From Aquila chrysaetos chrysaetos (lineage: Eukaryota; Chordata; Aves; Accipitriformes; Accipitridae), in the NCBI RefSeq assembly GCF_900496995.4, contig NC_044014.1:806001-870000 (forward strand): a stretch of 64,000 nucleotides of DNA, written 5' to 3'. Under the pieces are notes generated by a model. It was not told where the DNA came from, did not search any database, and saw only the letters and a program-made list of their open reading frames with translations. Each line of letters begins with the position of its first letter. Positions within the stretch are counted from its first letter, which is position 1. The translations under genes and the position numbers were made by a program. This document shows positions 26,501-58,250 of the stretch, in pieces.

Positions 26501-26774
26501 TTATATACCTTGCCAAAAAGAGAATAAGAGTAATAGCAGCAAAAAGGCCAATAATACGAACTTGACATTGGACAGTGCTGAAATCCTGATGCCTTGGTAG
26601 GGTATTTTTTTAGGTTATTTCAGTGGAAATATATGTAAAGTATATCTTTGTATTTTATGTTAATACATTTCTGTAATTTTATTGCATGAAAATTTTACCA
26701 TGTCACAGAATATTTAAGTTATGACAAGTTGGTGTTTTTGCAGATACTGCGAGAAGCCATTGCATATGTGGAGT

Positions 26775-26780
26775 AATAAA
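26775..26780 (+). terminator. STK32C: Distal poly(A) signal on + strand
   Basis: This AATAAA is followed by a TGTGTATTTTT downstream element at the end of an AT-rich stretch. It would be the end of a long STK32C 3' UTR. Confidence 0.45.
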
Positions 26781-26800
26781 TGTGTATTTTTAACATTGCC

Positions 26801-29800
26801 AAGTATTTGTTGTCATTTCCAGGTTATTGATCTGTAGAAAAAAACTTTGAATCTTATAAAAAGTGGGTGTTATAATTACATTTCTTGATTACACATGGCA
26901 GACTGGGCTTGTTTAGCGTCCAAATTACACCAGTGGGTGTAACAGCCAGAACATACCACCCGCCCGCTGTGTCTGAGCCACCCGCTACTGACGGCAGCTC
27001 CCCGGCCAGCAGCAGCAGTCCTTTACGGCTGCGTAGCAAGCAGGTCAATACGCCAAGTATTTTTTAATTTGCTGCAAATTGCGTGGCGTGGTGCAGTGCC
27101 TGGCAAAGCCGGGTGGTTGCAGCTGATGGCTATGAGGCTGTGTGAAGGCACGAACCACGAAAAAAAATCAAAATGCTGAGAGCTTTCTGAAGCCCTGCCA
27201 GACCCCAGAGCTGGCGGGATGCTCCCTGCTAGCGCAGAGCCAGGGGTGGAACGTGGGAATGCAGCCGTCAGACTCCTTAAAAACTGCAAAACAGGCATTA
27301 ACAGGGGAACAGCTGAATCCAGACATTTTACAGTGTCCCACTTCCCGGTGTCAGTTAGAAGGTGTTTATAATTCCCTAGGGAGAGTTTATCTTTACAGCA
27401 GCGGGGCCGAGGGCCCTTTGGATGGTGGGTTTGGGGTCGCGGTGAGGATGAGGAGTGCCCTGGGCACGGCCACCGGCCTGGGTCGCCTCTGCCCACACCG
27501 GCCCCTGCCCGGGGGGACCCGCGCTGCACGGCTCCGAGTCGCTCGGTGCACTTGTGCTGGGCTGGAGCCTGGGAATGAGCTGGGAGAGCGGGGAGGGGTG
27601 TGCTGGGTTGCACCCGCGCAGGGACCGGGGCAGGGTCCCGGTGCCCAGCACCCACACCTATGGCTTGCTGTGTTTTAGTACTTCACTGCACAGCCCTGGA
27701 TTTTGTAGCTTAAACTCAACAAAAACAGCCCCAGGAACTTCAGGAGGTCTCTGTTTTTTGGTTTTTTTTTTTTCTCTTTCATCCCTCATCAGTACTTGGA
27801 ATTATTAATTATGGTTGTTGGCGCAATGTGCTGGCTTCCTTTATCTCAGTGTAGAAAGCATCTGCAAAGGCTCTTCCTGACTTCAAAAGAAGTGGTAAAG
27901 GAATGAGACAAATCAATATATGAGCCCTAACTTGGCTCTCTACAGAGCCCTTCACCGCGGTTGGCAGCCCTGTGCCCAGCCACCGATTTGATGCCTCTGG
28001 CGTGACCGCTCACAGCGTCCCCGTGTGTCCCCGAAGGGCCAAGGGCACCCGGAGCACCCACCAAGCTGGGTCACTCACCCCTTGTACAAGGGGGAGAAGG
28101 CAAAGGTAACAGGGTGAGGTCAGTTCCCCACACACAGACCTTAAATCACAGGGTGAAAAAGCTGATTGATAGACTTAAACCGCCACAAAAGCGGTCAGCT
28201 CTGTATCCGGCTGCCTGCCACTGCTGTGCCTAAACCACTGCAACCGGCGTTTGCCAGGGCTCACCCTTGGGGTGGGACAAGCAGGGAACGGCCCTCCCCG
28301 TGCTCGTCACCCGACTTTGCCTTTCTTACCTGCTGAGATTTATCATGCCGCTGGTTTGGACGGTTGGACCTGAAGGAAAGGCGGGTGCCAGGTGCTGATG
28401 CCTGCGTGGGCTGGGCTGGGGAGAGCAGGTCAAGGCAAGATTTGCCACAAGCTGGGAAAAAAAGCGGAAAGGAGCACGGAACTGCAGTGATAATTTTGTG
28501 TCTGGCTGCCAGCTGATTTGCACCCTTAGGGAAGCGTCAGGAGGGTTTTCACGCAGCAAGCGTGAGCCCTGCGGCATCCCTCTGCCCCCGCTTTCCTCCA
28601 CTGCGGCTGGTGAGACAACGACGATGCCAGGGCAGCCGCGTCCCTGCAGCCCTTGGGCAGCCCTCAGCTGGGCTGCAGGGTGCCATCACGCTCAATTTTA
28701 GCACTGCGAGATTTTCTGCTGCTTGTAAGTGTGTATGCATTTAAGACCAATACGCTGCATTGTTTTCTGTTTTGGTTTGGACTGGGCAATTGTTGTCTTT
28801 TTGAATTTTACTGTTTTGTAGATAGTACTGCCGTTCTGCTAGGAAACGAGAGGCTCATCCCCACTCCAAACGTGGGCTGGGGTCTCAGGGCCCCTCCAGC
28901 GCGGCTGCGGTGCCTCGCTGCCGCAGAGCCAGCCGGTGCCCGCCGCGCCGGGCACGGGCCCTCGGTCAAGGGCACGAAGCGTCTCGCCGGTCGGTCCCCT
29001 TCGCCTGCGTGTGCCTGACCCAGAGCCTGCAGGAAAGCTGTCCAAAGAAATTAGGGCCAAACAGAGACGGTGTTTGTGCCCTGGGTGGGTTCGTTTCCCG
29101 GAGGCTCTGGCTGCATTAGCAGGCGGCTGGCTCTGCCAGGACTCCCTTCAGCATCTCCTGGCACCAGGAAAGCTGCAGAAATGCTCTCAGCCCCGCTCTG
29201 TGCGTTAGGAAGTTGGGGTTCCCATGTACCGGTGCCTGACAGCTGCCTGACCGAGGAAATAAATGCAAAGCCTCCCTGCAAAGGGAAAGGGGCAGCAGGA
29301 TTTGAGCCCTCAGCTGGCGAGGCAGATGGGGGGACCAAAACGGCTTCTGCAGGGCGATGCTGGGAGAGGGGACAGTGTCTCTGGCTCCTGCCGGGGTCCC
29401 CACCGCCCTGGGGTACCTCTCACTAATGAGCCTGACTGTTGGAAAAGGGTATTTCCAGGACAGAGATCACAGAACTTCCCTTGCTAAGTGCTACCGAGCT
29501 GGGAGTATCCCTGTCACCCTGTGGATGTCTGGGCAGTTGGGAGATGTTGCTGTCAGCAGACTGGAACTTTTCTCTTTCCCATTCCTTATGTAGTTTCCAC
29601 TGCCATCACTTTAAAATTCTATTCAGAAAGAAAATAAATAGATGTTCAATAGCCTTGGCGCAATTGCTGGAAAACTCAGAAAACCAACAAATGAAATTAA
29701 ATAATTTAAATTAAAATATAAAATATATCAACAAATGCATTCCCATATGTTTGATGCAGAAATTACTACAGCTCATTGCATTAAGCTACGAGATGTAGGT

Positions 29801-30454
29801 CAGATCAGATAATAAAAAAAAACCAAACAACCCCAAAACCCCCCCCAACCCTTCCTGGTTTAAATTTGTAAATTCAGATAATAATACATTCATTCATATT
29901 TAACTCGTGGGTTGGTGCATCCAGAGCTGCCAAACAGTATTTCAGCTTCCACCTATGGAGCAGATGCTTGCTCATGTTTCCACAACCCTTTTGTTCCCTG
30001 CTTTCAGACAGAGCTAGAAACCAAAGCACGACCTTGCCCGAGGAAAATCTGCATCTCACCGACACGTTACAGCATCTCTTACTGCATCTGCGTCTCACAG
30101 GCATCGGCAGTGGTGTTGACCTACTGGGAAAAATTAGACCACCCTCATGGTATTTTAGCTTTATTTGCAAACCAAAGGCTTTCGGCGAGCAGGCCGGCTG
30201 CGTGACACCAAATCTGACCAAGCGGCCCTTGTTAAGCGTGCCAGGTCTAAGCAGAAGGGTGGGATTCTGTGTTATTCCTACACAGCTAATAAAAGGCCTC
30301 TTTTCATTGTCGAAGGGGAGTTACAGTAACCTGCAAGTCATTGTAGGTTTTACAGAACCGATTTTACAAACCCTCATGCATAAATCACAAAGGAAGAAAA
30401 CACAAAAATCGATTCTGATCAACCGCTTCCACCGTTTTATGATTTCCAACAAAC
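26801..30454. other. Convergent intergenic gap between STK32C and DPYSL4
   Basis: No supported exon was found. It holds GC-rich patches (27.4-27.65 and 28.8-29.4 kb) and a low-complexity A/C-rich run at about 29811-29850. Open frames here overlap one another on both strands and follow composition only. Confidence 0.7.
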
Positions 30455-30460
30455 TTTATT
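30455..30460 (-). terminator. DPYSL4: DPYSL4 poly(A) signal
   Basis: On the - strand this reads GAATAAAGTTTG, about 1 kb downstream of the DPYSL4 stop. The sequence between has no splice-supported exon. Confidence 0.55.
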
Positions 30461-31457
30461 CAAAGCAAGGAACAGAAAACGAATGGTGAGCCATTCTGTT
30501 AGAGGTACATGCATAGCTTTGTGGCGTAGAGGTTCACCTTTACTGTACATACCTTTAAATATAATAAACGGGCTCTAATAACCTTTATAAAAGAGTCTGT
30601 CATATGCAACTGGCCTTCAAATGAGCCTTATTATTGGTTATAAGACTTACACTCGGTTCTTGAAAAACTGTATAAATAATCTTTAAAAAACGAGCCTGAC
30701 AGAAAGACTACAGCCCGCCGGCATGTCTGCCGCGGCGCCGGGTCCCGGGAGCAGCCAGCAGCCGCCCTGCCCCGGGACGCGGGGCGCCTGCGCCCGCCCC
30801 ACTGCGGCTGTGACCGCTGCAGGGACAGACGGACACGCGGCCGTCCCGCATGGACGCGCTGGCTCACGGGCGCGGCGACGGCGGTCCCGGAGCACGGCCA
30901 GGGCTGCGCGGCGAGATGGTGTCGAGATCCGCCCGGGGATGCTGCAAACAGACAAGATGCAACCCACCGTATTAAAACCATACAGATTCGGAAGTGTTTA
31001 TCGGTTAAAAGTCCTTTGACTAGAAAGGGCAGTCGATGCTATTAGAAAGGAGCGTATTCCAGCCAAAATGTACCTTCGTTTTCATCCTGGCCACAAGCCA
31101 GCCAGCAGCACGGCTGAGCACACTGCCAAGTGTACATCTAGGTGCCCGCATGCACAAGGTAAGGGCTTTCCGAGTAGCTACTGAAGAAATACAGACTGGG
31201 AGAAATTGAGATGAGAGCGCTACCTCTCGGGGCGGGGAGGGGGGCTTACTCTACTTTCTACCTACGAGAAGAAGGGGATGGGGCAGCTGACGAATGCTCC
31301 ATTTTTCATCCTGAGCTTGAGGGCGACCCACCGTCCCCTTCCCAGCTGGACCCGGCCCCGGCAGGACCCAAGCACGCCCCGGCGGCGGCTGCGGCAGGGA
31401 CAGCCACGCCAGCGCGCCGGCGGCACTGGGGGAGAGCGCAGCCCCCGGGCTGCCCCA
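30461..31457 (-). other. DPYSL4: Putative DPYSL4 3' UTR
   Basis: This runs from the stop codon to the AATAAA at 30455. It is AT-rich in the distal half and GC-rich at 30.71-30.93 kb. Confidence 0.55.
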
Positions 31458-50266
<18,809 letters not shown>

Positions 50267-50829
50267 GGGCTCCGGGGGTGGGGGGGACGGCCCGGGCAGC
50301 CCCCGGTGCCGGTGCCCGTGCCCGTGCGCGGCCGCTGCGCTCCGCAGCCGGCTCGCCCTGGGGAGAAGAGCAAAGCGCGTTAAAAGCAGCCCAGGGACCG
50401 ACCGCCCCCCGCCCCGCCCGGCCGTGACCATCCACCCGTGGCACAGCCCCGCTGCGGGGCCGGCTCCATCCTCTGCGGGAGGGCCGGTCCCCGGGGGGGG
50501 TCACACCGCCTCGCCCGGCCCTCGCTTCAGGTGCCGGCTTCCCCTTCGCCTCGGCAGGCGCTGGGTGGGCTTGATCCCACCGGCGATGAAGCGATGAGAG
50601 GATGAGGAGAGTTACTACTGAGCTCAGCGGGAGGTAAGTGACCCTGCTGTGGGTTTGCAAGAGCGTACTGGATCGGTTTTTCAGGTGGAAGTTAAAAAAC
50701 GGTCAAGAAATTACTGCATTGTAAAAGAAGCATCAGCAAAGTTACTGGAACCGATCGAAGGCTTCCTTCCTGCAACCGGGGAAAAGAACCAAAACAATTT
50801 ACCGCATTCGAAGGTTTAAAACAGATCTT

Positions 50830-50835
50830 TTTATT
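50830..50835 (-). terminator. Poly(A) signal on - strand upstream of DPYSL4
   Basis: AATAAAAAGATCTG on the - strand, at the end of the AT-rich UTR-like block. Confidence 0.45.
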
Positions 50836-53225
50836 AAAAGCTTACAATAATTTATGTATTTTACAAATGAATAGAAAGTCTCTCGATATATATCATATGA
50901 ATCACAATACAAAAATATGTGTAAAATTCTGTAATTGATCAATCCAGCCCTATTTTAGGCCTGTCAATTACTGTTTCAGCACTGAACCAAACATTACGTA
51001 TTTAGGGTACGGTCGTCAGGGTTATATTAGAGCGCACAAGTCACGGCACGCTGGCCATTGGAAAAAAACATTTTCTCTGGTTTACGTTTTGCATAAGTTT
51101 ACAATAGTTCCTTTTTATAAAATGTACAATACATAAGTACAGGGTTTGATACACATATTCACAATACAATTTCCTGAGTCTAAACTAAATCCATTTCTGT
51201 GCTAACGCCCGCTGCCTGTCGCGAGGTGGTGGCGGCATTCGGGGTGCAAAGGGAGCTGGCCTCCATCCCCCCAGGGGGACCCCCGGGGGCATTTTGTCTT
51301 CATGGTCAGGAGTTTTGTTCCCAAGCTGTGTAAGGCACTCGAGGATACACTGAAGGCTACAGATATTACTAAAGCAGAATACTTTAAAGAATAGCCACAG
51401 TCCTCCAACAGCTTGAGCGAGAAGTACAGGCCTGAAACACACAACGCACGGCTGTCGACAAAGCAAGCTGCAGTTCCAATGGATTTCAGTTTAGACGTGT
51501 TGCTCTGCGCAGGCAGCAGCCGGCCCGTACCACGGCAGCGGGACGCGGGCAGGGAGCATCCTGACCGCTTCGGTGCTCCTTCAGAAACTCTGCCTGTCTG
51601 AGCTAACGCGCCGACACACACACAGCTAACGTTTCTTGCAGGCGAAATGTAGCGATCGTGCCGCATCAGTAACGCACCTCATGATGCACTTGGTTTATCT
51701 GGCCCCTGTCGTGTCGTTATTTGAAGGACATCTGGGGAATTTATAAAAGATGCTTACGGGTGAGAAACTAGAGTGGTTGGCAGCCCCTGAGTTAGGGCTG
51801 CTGGCCCGAGGAGCCAGCACTCGCCAGCCTGAGAAGGGCTGGGGTCCCTCCCCGGGCTGCAAACCCCACCTTTCCGCTGCTGTGTTACACCTGCACCGAG
51901 GGACGGAGGGGCTGCAGGAGAAAGCCCCAGATCAGGGTGATGCCCACCCCTGCCACGGTCCTGTGGCTTTGAGACTGTGTTTTTAAAAGATGCGCACAAC
52001 CTAGAGGTGAGAAAACAGCAAACGAGATCTGACACAGCTCGTCTCACAGATGAAGGGTGGCACTGTCTCCAGAACGGCTCCGTGCCACGGTCAAGGACTC
52101 ATTGTACAAACTCATCGTACAAAACACCAGTGGGATCAAACGCAAAGTGACTGAAAATTGAGTGGAGACCCTTATGTTGAAATTAAGGAGCACATTAATG
52201 TAACGTTCCTGTCTGTGCATTTGTAAGAAAAACAGTTTTGAAAACATTCTTGGAGCCATTTTTTTCTTTCCTATGTACATATCTTTTTACATATAAATAT
52301 TAACATGTACATAAGCATAATCCCTTATTTACACGTGTGCCTGTCCTGTACAGTTAGCTTTTCAATTAAAAAAAAACATGATTAAGAAAGTCTAATTAAT
52401 GGGAAATGGAACTGAAATTCCAGACACATACACACCATGTGCAAAAGCACGGCCTGAGTAAACAGCGATGAAACGGATCCAAACCACTTCCGAACGCGCT
52501 CGTCGTCACCGTTCCCAGTCCCCAGCAGTGCACCGGGTACCGCGCACATCCACACCCCAGCAGCTCCCCGACTCCCGTGCTCCCCCGGGACGGCAGGGCT
52601 GCATCTTCAGGCCTTTCCCTTAAGGCGTTTCAGAGATGCCAGCACAGCACGTTCCTGCAGATTTCCAGCGAGAGTTCAGTAATGCCTTAGACTGCAGACA
52701 GTTACCTCAACTGTTGTTTGCAGTTCTTCCAACTAAATAAAATATTTTAAGACTTTAAGTGTATTTAAGTAGAACTCAGAATGGACATGTGTTTTAAGCA
52801 TGAAATGCTAACGTAAAAATGTAGCTCATCAGTGTAACCCCACTATTGGTATTTTTGTCTGGTAGGATTGGAATTTGTTAAAATTACTTTTATAATATAA
52901 TCATATGCTGATATCAAAATCCATAACCTTTGATTTGAAATGTCATATTACTTCAGTACAAATATAACGCTTTTCTGAACAATCTGTTTTCTTACATTTT
53001 TGTAGTTTAGCTCCCTTTGCTGTTTACACTGTCCGGTTTAAAACAGATGACTGACGTACAAGTATCTGGAGAGTTTTTAGAATTTCAGTATCAAGGGATT
53101 TTCTTCATAGCTTTATAAACTCAGCACAAGTTTTGGAAGCGGTGGAGGTACCTACAGAATAAAATAAATATAAGGATTAACTACAACCAGGCTTCTCTCC
53201 AACGCACGATTTTTAGTCCCAAGCA
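50830..53225 (-). other. Putative 3' UTR of the next - strand gene upstream of DPYSL4
   Basis: An AT-rich block without coding signals runs from the TAG at 53226-53228 to an AATAAA (- strand) at 50835-50830, about 0.55 kb from the long DPYSL4 start codon. In mammals JAKMIP3 ends here in the same orientation, so this may be its 3' UTR, by position only. An acceptor-like CTGTAG near 53151 might split it. Confidence 0.45.
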
Positions 53226-53323
53226 CTACAACATTTCCATTTCATGGGGTTTGCTAGATTGTGTTAAGTAGCTCTCAATTAAGTCTACAGTTGGAGTAGG
53301 CTTATCCAACTGCTGGTTTTTCT
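53226..53323 (-). CDS. Candidate terminal coding exon, unrecognised gene (set Y)
   Basis: The acceptor has a 13-base T tract before CAG. Then two bases and 31 codons, KNQQLDKPTPTVDLIESYLT onward to HEMEML, run to TAG. It needs one base from the previous exon; the exon at 56272-56315 supplies G, giving Glu. The composition looks like real protein, but I do not recognise it. It could be the C-terminus of the gene in the JAKMIP3 position, though it is not coiled-coil. Confidence 0.45.
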
Positions 53324-56271
53324 CTGAAAAAAAAAAAAAGATAATTTATTGAATGTGAAATGTACTATTTTCTCTAGGCTGTACCATACATTATATTATT
53401 CATTTTTCTTAAGCAATACTCCCATGATAGTTTTCAGTTAACACTCAGGACATAATGATGATAATGATGAATGATGCATTTAAAATTTGCCCCATCTAGC
53501 TTCGCGCGGCTTCTGAGGCCACCTTTCCTGAACACCACCTCCCGCAGCATCCTTCCCCTTTGGAGCATCCCACTGCTGCAAGGGAATTCCCGGGACGTGG
53601 GAAGTGCTGTGGATTGGGACCCCGAAAGACAGTGAGTGCATGAGCAGCGACCTGCAACATGCTGAGACACTGCCACTCTGCATTAAAGTCAGTAAATAGC
53701 AATCAGATGATTTGTTTGATAACTATTATTTACAAGGAGGGGTACAGATTATTCTCCTGTCAGAAACTAAAGGAAAGAAAGGCTAAGACAAGTCTAGCTA
53801 AATTTCTGAGCTGGCAAAGAGCTGGTAAAGAGAGAAGGCTACCTAATTCGGTGGCAGAACATGCCCTCCAAGCAGAAACGATTCCCCCCCTCCATTTCCA
53901 AACCCAGGATTCAGCGGCCATCCCGTATGGATATACATCCCTGTATGTCGCCGGGATAGCGATAGATGCTAAATTCTACTGCCAGGCACGGGGGACATCA
54001 AAGCGACAACGTAGCAGTATAAGCTACTTCAGAGAGAGTTGATCCCTACTGATAGTTTTACGTCAGTGTAATGGGCAGAGAAAGGAGAGGACAAGTTAAT
54101 AACCCGCAGAGCCAAATTCCACCTCCTCAAGTGAGAGGAGAGATGGCACAAAAGGACATCAGGCCCTCGGGTGGGGAGGGTGGCTGCCTTCGAGCTGGTC
54201 CATCCCTTCGTCTGCTCTGTTCTTGGACCATTCTTCATCGGTTTTTGCATTTAGCTATGAGACCAACATCAGACAGAAGGGCAATTTCCAGGGCAAAGCA
54301 GAATAGTTCAGCTGGTGAGCAGACAGGAAAAGAAGCCCCCATTCCCCATCCCTCCTCCCCCCAAACCTCACCCATAGGTACACTGAACGCCCCCTGCCCA
54401 GCACAGCCTTCTTGCACTGTGTGGGGAATGAATTAACCCTTCCCAGCCCACCCGGCTGCCCAGCCTGCAGGTCCCGCAGGTTGGGTGGCTCTTCCTCCCC
54501 TCCGCAGTGAGCCCTTCCCCGGCGGCCTCGAGACAGGGGCTACCCTGCTCGCATGTGGAAAAGAAAACCTCAAGAATTTTAATAAGCAATTCCTAACAAG
54601 ACACGGAACTTAGAGAAATCAAGAGTAAATAAGACTGAATTTTAAAGATGCCACTTTGTTTTATGCACAAGTATGTCCCTCCAAAGAGCAACCAGGTAGG
54701 CAGCGCCAGGGCAGGGTAAGGAAGTCACAGCGAGTTTACATGAAGGCAAACAACGGTGCTGTGCGCTCACTGAAGATCATGTCCACTGCCATTTCAAATG
54801 TCACTTAAATGCTGTCTGGGGCACTGTCTGGAGGGCTGACGTTTGCTTATTTTAAAAGGATCACAGTTATCATTCTCTGACCATGCAAGCTCCTGCCAAA
54901 GGGATTTTTTTTCAGAAAGCTGTAAAAATGGGACAAAAGAAGCATTTAAAAAATGGTAATGGAGGGATCTCTAATATTTGTGCACCTGAGCCTTCACTGC
55001 TTGTGAAAAAATGCAGCTTCACTGAAATAGAGCAATCCAGAAATGCAATTTGTCAAAGATTATGGATAAAATTTCATATGGAAAAGGAATGATTGCCTTC
55101 GTTAGCCTGTTATTATTACGCACAGCCTCTTACCAAGGCTGCAATGGAAAGAGATATATAGATACATATATATATGTATATATATATATGTTTCTTTCTT
55201 TATAAATGGTACTAAGGGGATTTGCTGGGAGTTTGTTTAAACACACCACCCTGAGCTGTAAATCCCATTTCGCATGCTCTTGCCTGTCGTATGGCCCTGG
55301 TAGGAAGTGAGGAGGCTGGCGGTTATGGATGAGACCATCCCCAGTGACGCTCAGCAGATGGACCATCTGCCCTCGCAGCCAACACTGACCCACGCGTTAG
55401 CAGCACAAGCGACCATATGGCTGAGAGAGGCAGACACCGTTAGCACTGGACATGCATCTCTCTCAGTTGCTGAGGAAAATAGGAGAAATATTCAGGGAAT
55501 AACAAAAGGTAACTAAACCACATAGGCAGTAATTCAACTCACTAGAGTTAATACTTTATGATATATCACTCTGCTTACGTTAAGCAGAGTTGATAATCGG
55601 TTAAAACATGGGTGCAAGTTCAAATTGGCTGAAAATGTGAAATAATATTTGCTTGAGCACCCTAACAATGTGCAGCGAATGTCACCAGGAGGTGTGCTTC
55701 GTGGTGTGCCCAATGTCACAGCCGGTAACCTCGGTGGCTGTCTCGCTGAAAAGGCCAAAGACGCAGTGAATTTGGGGACTAAAATAGTCCTTTCTAGCCT
55801 GGAGGCATTCTGCTTAGGGCCGAATTGCCAGAAATTAGAAGAACGAACCTGAGCTGGTGGCTTCAGTCCCCAGCACCCGTCAGCTGAACACTTTTCGTGA
55901 GCCTGGGCTCGTACTGGTGCTGGTCCCAGCCTGGTGCTGCGCGGTGGCATTGCTGGCCAGTCCTTCGGGCACCCTGGGCACTGCAGGGAGGGCAAGAGAT
56001 GCTGGAGGTGTTTCTAAAGCAGACCACCCCTCTCTCCCGACCAAGAGCCTGCAGGTACAAGCCTGAGGCTCTTGATCGTCTGCGAAACTTGAACATGCCT
56101 GGAACCCAGCTGCCCTCTGCAAGATGTAGGTGGGCCAATAAATCTGTCTCCTGGGTCCCTTATCATATGCTACAGGAAACCACAGTTCCAGAGAGCCCTC
56201 GCACAAACGCTGCAGGCCTTGGGGCTGGATCCCACCCTCACCTGGGAAACCACAAGCTTTGTCACTCGTAC
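53324..56271 (-). other. Non-coding stretch between candidate exons
   Basis: No exon is supported on either strand. A TA-rich microsatellite lies at 55153-55192. Open frames at 53659-54042 (+) and 55534-55995 (-) lack splice or family support. Confidence 0.6.
55153..55192. repeat. TA-rich microsatellite
   Basis: A (TA)n/(TATG)n low-complexity run. Confidence 0.8.
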
Positions 56272-56315
56272 CTGTGAATGCGAATGCTCTCCTGTCTTCC
56301 CAGTTATCATCCATG
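56272..56315 (-). CDS. Candidate 44-nt exon, set Y
   Basis: The acceptor is TTTGTATTCTCAG and the donor is GTACGAGT. It encodes one base, MDDNWEDRRAFAFT and one base. Both phases fit their neighbours: GG from 58190-58250 before it, and AG of 53323 after it. It is short, so chance remains a real possibility. Confidence 0.35.
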
Positions 56316-56998
56316 CTGAGAATACAAAGGTGGAATTTCATTTCCGTGTTAAGAAAAAATGGGCTAGGCTTCCTCTTTGTTTTCCCTTTCCTTTCCCACT
56401 AGATCCACATGCAGTATCACTAAGAACAAAGTAATATGAGTAAATTTATGGCATATTCAGCCCCTGTCCTTATAAATGCAGATAACCCATTGGTAACTAC
56501 TGCATGAGAGGGAGGAGGTCATAGAAAACAGGAGGATAAGAAATCATGAACAGAATGAAATATTGAGGGGCTTCATTTAACCATTTCAAACAGGAAAAAA
56601 AAAAAAGTGGCCATTTAATTTAAATAAGTTCCACAGAATGGTGAACTTTGTATGTTGGGGAAGATGACGGGGCAGGTCCCTGGTGAGGAAGAGGGGACAA
56701 CCCCTCTCTTTTCTTCCCCCCTCCCCTTTTTTTTGTTGGTTTTTTTAAAATTTTTTTTATTTTTTTCTGGGGAGAAAGAGAAAACTCTGCTAGTTGCAAT
56801 GAAGTTACAGTGATTTACAGTAGCTAAAGATCAGGCTAATAATAGTTATGGATCTTTTAATGCTTACACAAATTACAGCTGCAACTACAGCTTAGAAAAA
56901 GTGCACCTTATTTTTTAAGACCTTTTTTGCTAATATCTGACTGTGCAAGCCAGGTGAGTGGTTGAAGACCGCTCATGCAATTTCCCTAGTTTAATTCT

Positions 56999-57063
56999 CT
57001 ACTGATTGAAAATGAGTCTCTGCAAAAATTCAGAAGCTTCTACAGGAACATCATCCTGCCTAA
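56999..57063 (-). CDS. Candidate alternative terminal exon, set Y
   Basis: The acceptor is AATTTTATTTTAG. One base and then FRQDDVPVEASEFLQRLIFN, Q and TAG follow. It needs two bases from the previous exon, the same phase as the 44-nt exon. The two could therefore be alternative 3' ends after 58190-58250. An A-rich AATAAA on the - strand lies about 250 bases downstream. Confidence 0.35.
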
Positions 57064-58189
57064 AGCTAAAATAAAATTTTAAGTGCGTGCTGTGGGCAAA
57101 GCTAGGTGGCTATAAAAACTTCATTGTACCTTTTGCCCGCAGCATTCACCTGTGAGCGCAGCAGTGGCTGTGAGCACCCAGCACTCACGGTCTCCCCTCA
57201 GCAGAAAGCTTGACATGATGCTGCCCGACTCCTGCGGTGCAAAGAGCGAGACCGATCCTCACCTGCTGCAACCAGCCCCGCTCGCCCGCTGCTACACCCT
57301 GGGAGCCCCAGGCTCCCGCAGTCCCTGCCCTGTCTTTCCCCAGCTGTTTGCTCACCCTGCCAGCCGCCAGCCCAGCAATAAATACCAGGGAGCAGGACTG
57401 ACTGCATTCAAGGCCATGTTCAAATGGCTTCTGTGGCACGAGTATCAGTCACCAGCTCGAAGAACCTCAAAAATCAGCAATTAACAATCTTTTTACCGTC
57501 CACTTAATCTGTTACTAAATTCTTAATTTTTATTTTGATTTTGGCATTTAAGTATTAAGAGCAATTTTTGGAAGATATCCCAGTGAATATGTTTATGGTG
57601 TATTTTGTTCCTGACCATACTGATTTGGAAAATTCTGGGTTTTTCGCCCCCTTAAGATAGTCAAATATACCAACTGAAGGAAAGTTACCCGATGTTACCA
57701 ATTTCTGTTGATAAACCTTGGGAACATATGCTATGCAAAAGAACTATTCATGAGCATAAAAGCTTTCCAATTCATAAATATTTATAGGATTGGAATCTGA
57801 AACGCTGTTCCTGGGGCCCTGGGTCCCCCTGAAGCTTTTCAGCATCTTCACAGGATTGGGGTGAGCCTGGAGCCACGCTGCGTCAGGGCGGGTTGGGGAT
57901 TTCAGGCATCGTCTCTCTAATGCGAGCTGCCTGCACCAAGCCCTGACCTAGATTGGAGCGCAGAGCCCCCACCCTTCACCTCCCATCACTGGCGCTCGGC
58001 TGAGATTGTGACTAACGAGGGTAACAACCAGTACGTCTCATTTTTAACCATTTCTGTTCACTTTTCTTCACAATTTTATGCCATAAACAGACCCACATGT
58101 GGGGCAAAGCTGGGTTTCAGGCATCAGCATCACAGTCATGAAGTGTAAGTGCAGAATGCCAGGGGCTCTCACAGCGCAATTAGGCTTAC
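57064..58189 (-). other. Non-coding stretch between candidate exons
   Basis: No supported feature. The open frame at 57152-57484 (+) has no recognisable content. Confidence 0.6.
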
Positions 58190-58250
58190 CCATCTTTCTT
58201 TAATGGAAATAAGAGGAAATCTGACACAGATACGCTATAAACTACTTCTG
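58190..58250 (-). CDS. Candidate exon, set Y
   Basis: The acceptor is TTTTGTCCTGTAG and the donor is GTAAGC, both strong. It encodes EVVYSVSVSDFLLFPLKKD and two bases of Gly. It starts needing one base and gets G from the exon at 58576-58615, giving Ala. Confidence 0.4.

Larger units (their letters stand above)
22275..26800 (+). other. STK32C: Putative STK32C 3' UTR with alternative poly(A) sites
   Basis: No further coding exon follows the stop. AATAAA hexamers occur at 22892, 23584, 24018 and 26775. The 26.1-26.8 kb part is AT-rich and UTR-like, ending with AATAAATGTGTATTTTTAAC. A GC-rich segment (23.8-24.45 and 25.5-26.0 kb) splits the region, so the distal part may belong to a longer isoform or be intergenic. 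Transcript ends cannot be proven without RNA data. Confidence 0.5.

Noticed and set aside
50267-50431. Upstream in-frame ATG at 50431-50429 as start of the long DPYSL4 isoform
   Set aside because: The intervening residues are His/Gly/Arg/Pro low complexity with no family counterpart, and an acceptor-like CTCCCCAG interrupts the stretch. The start at 50266 fits the known long CRMP N-termini.
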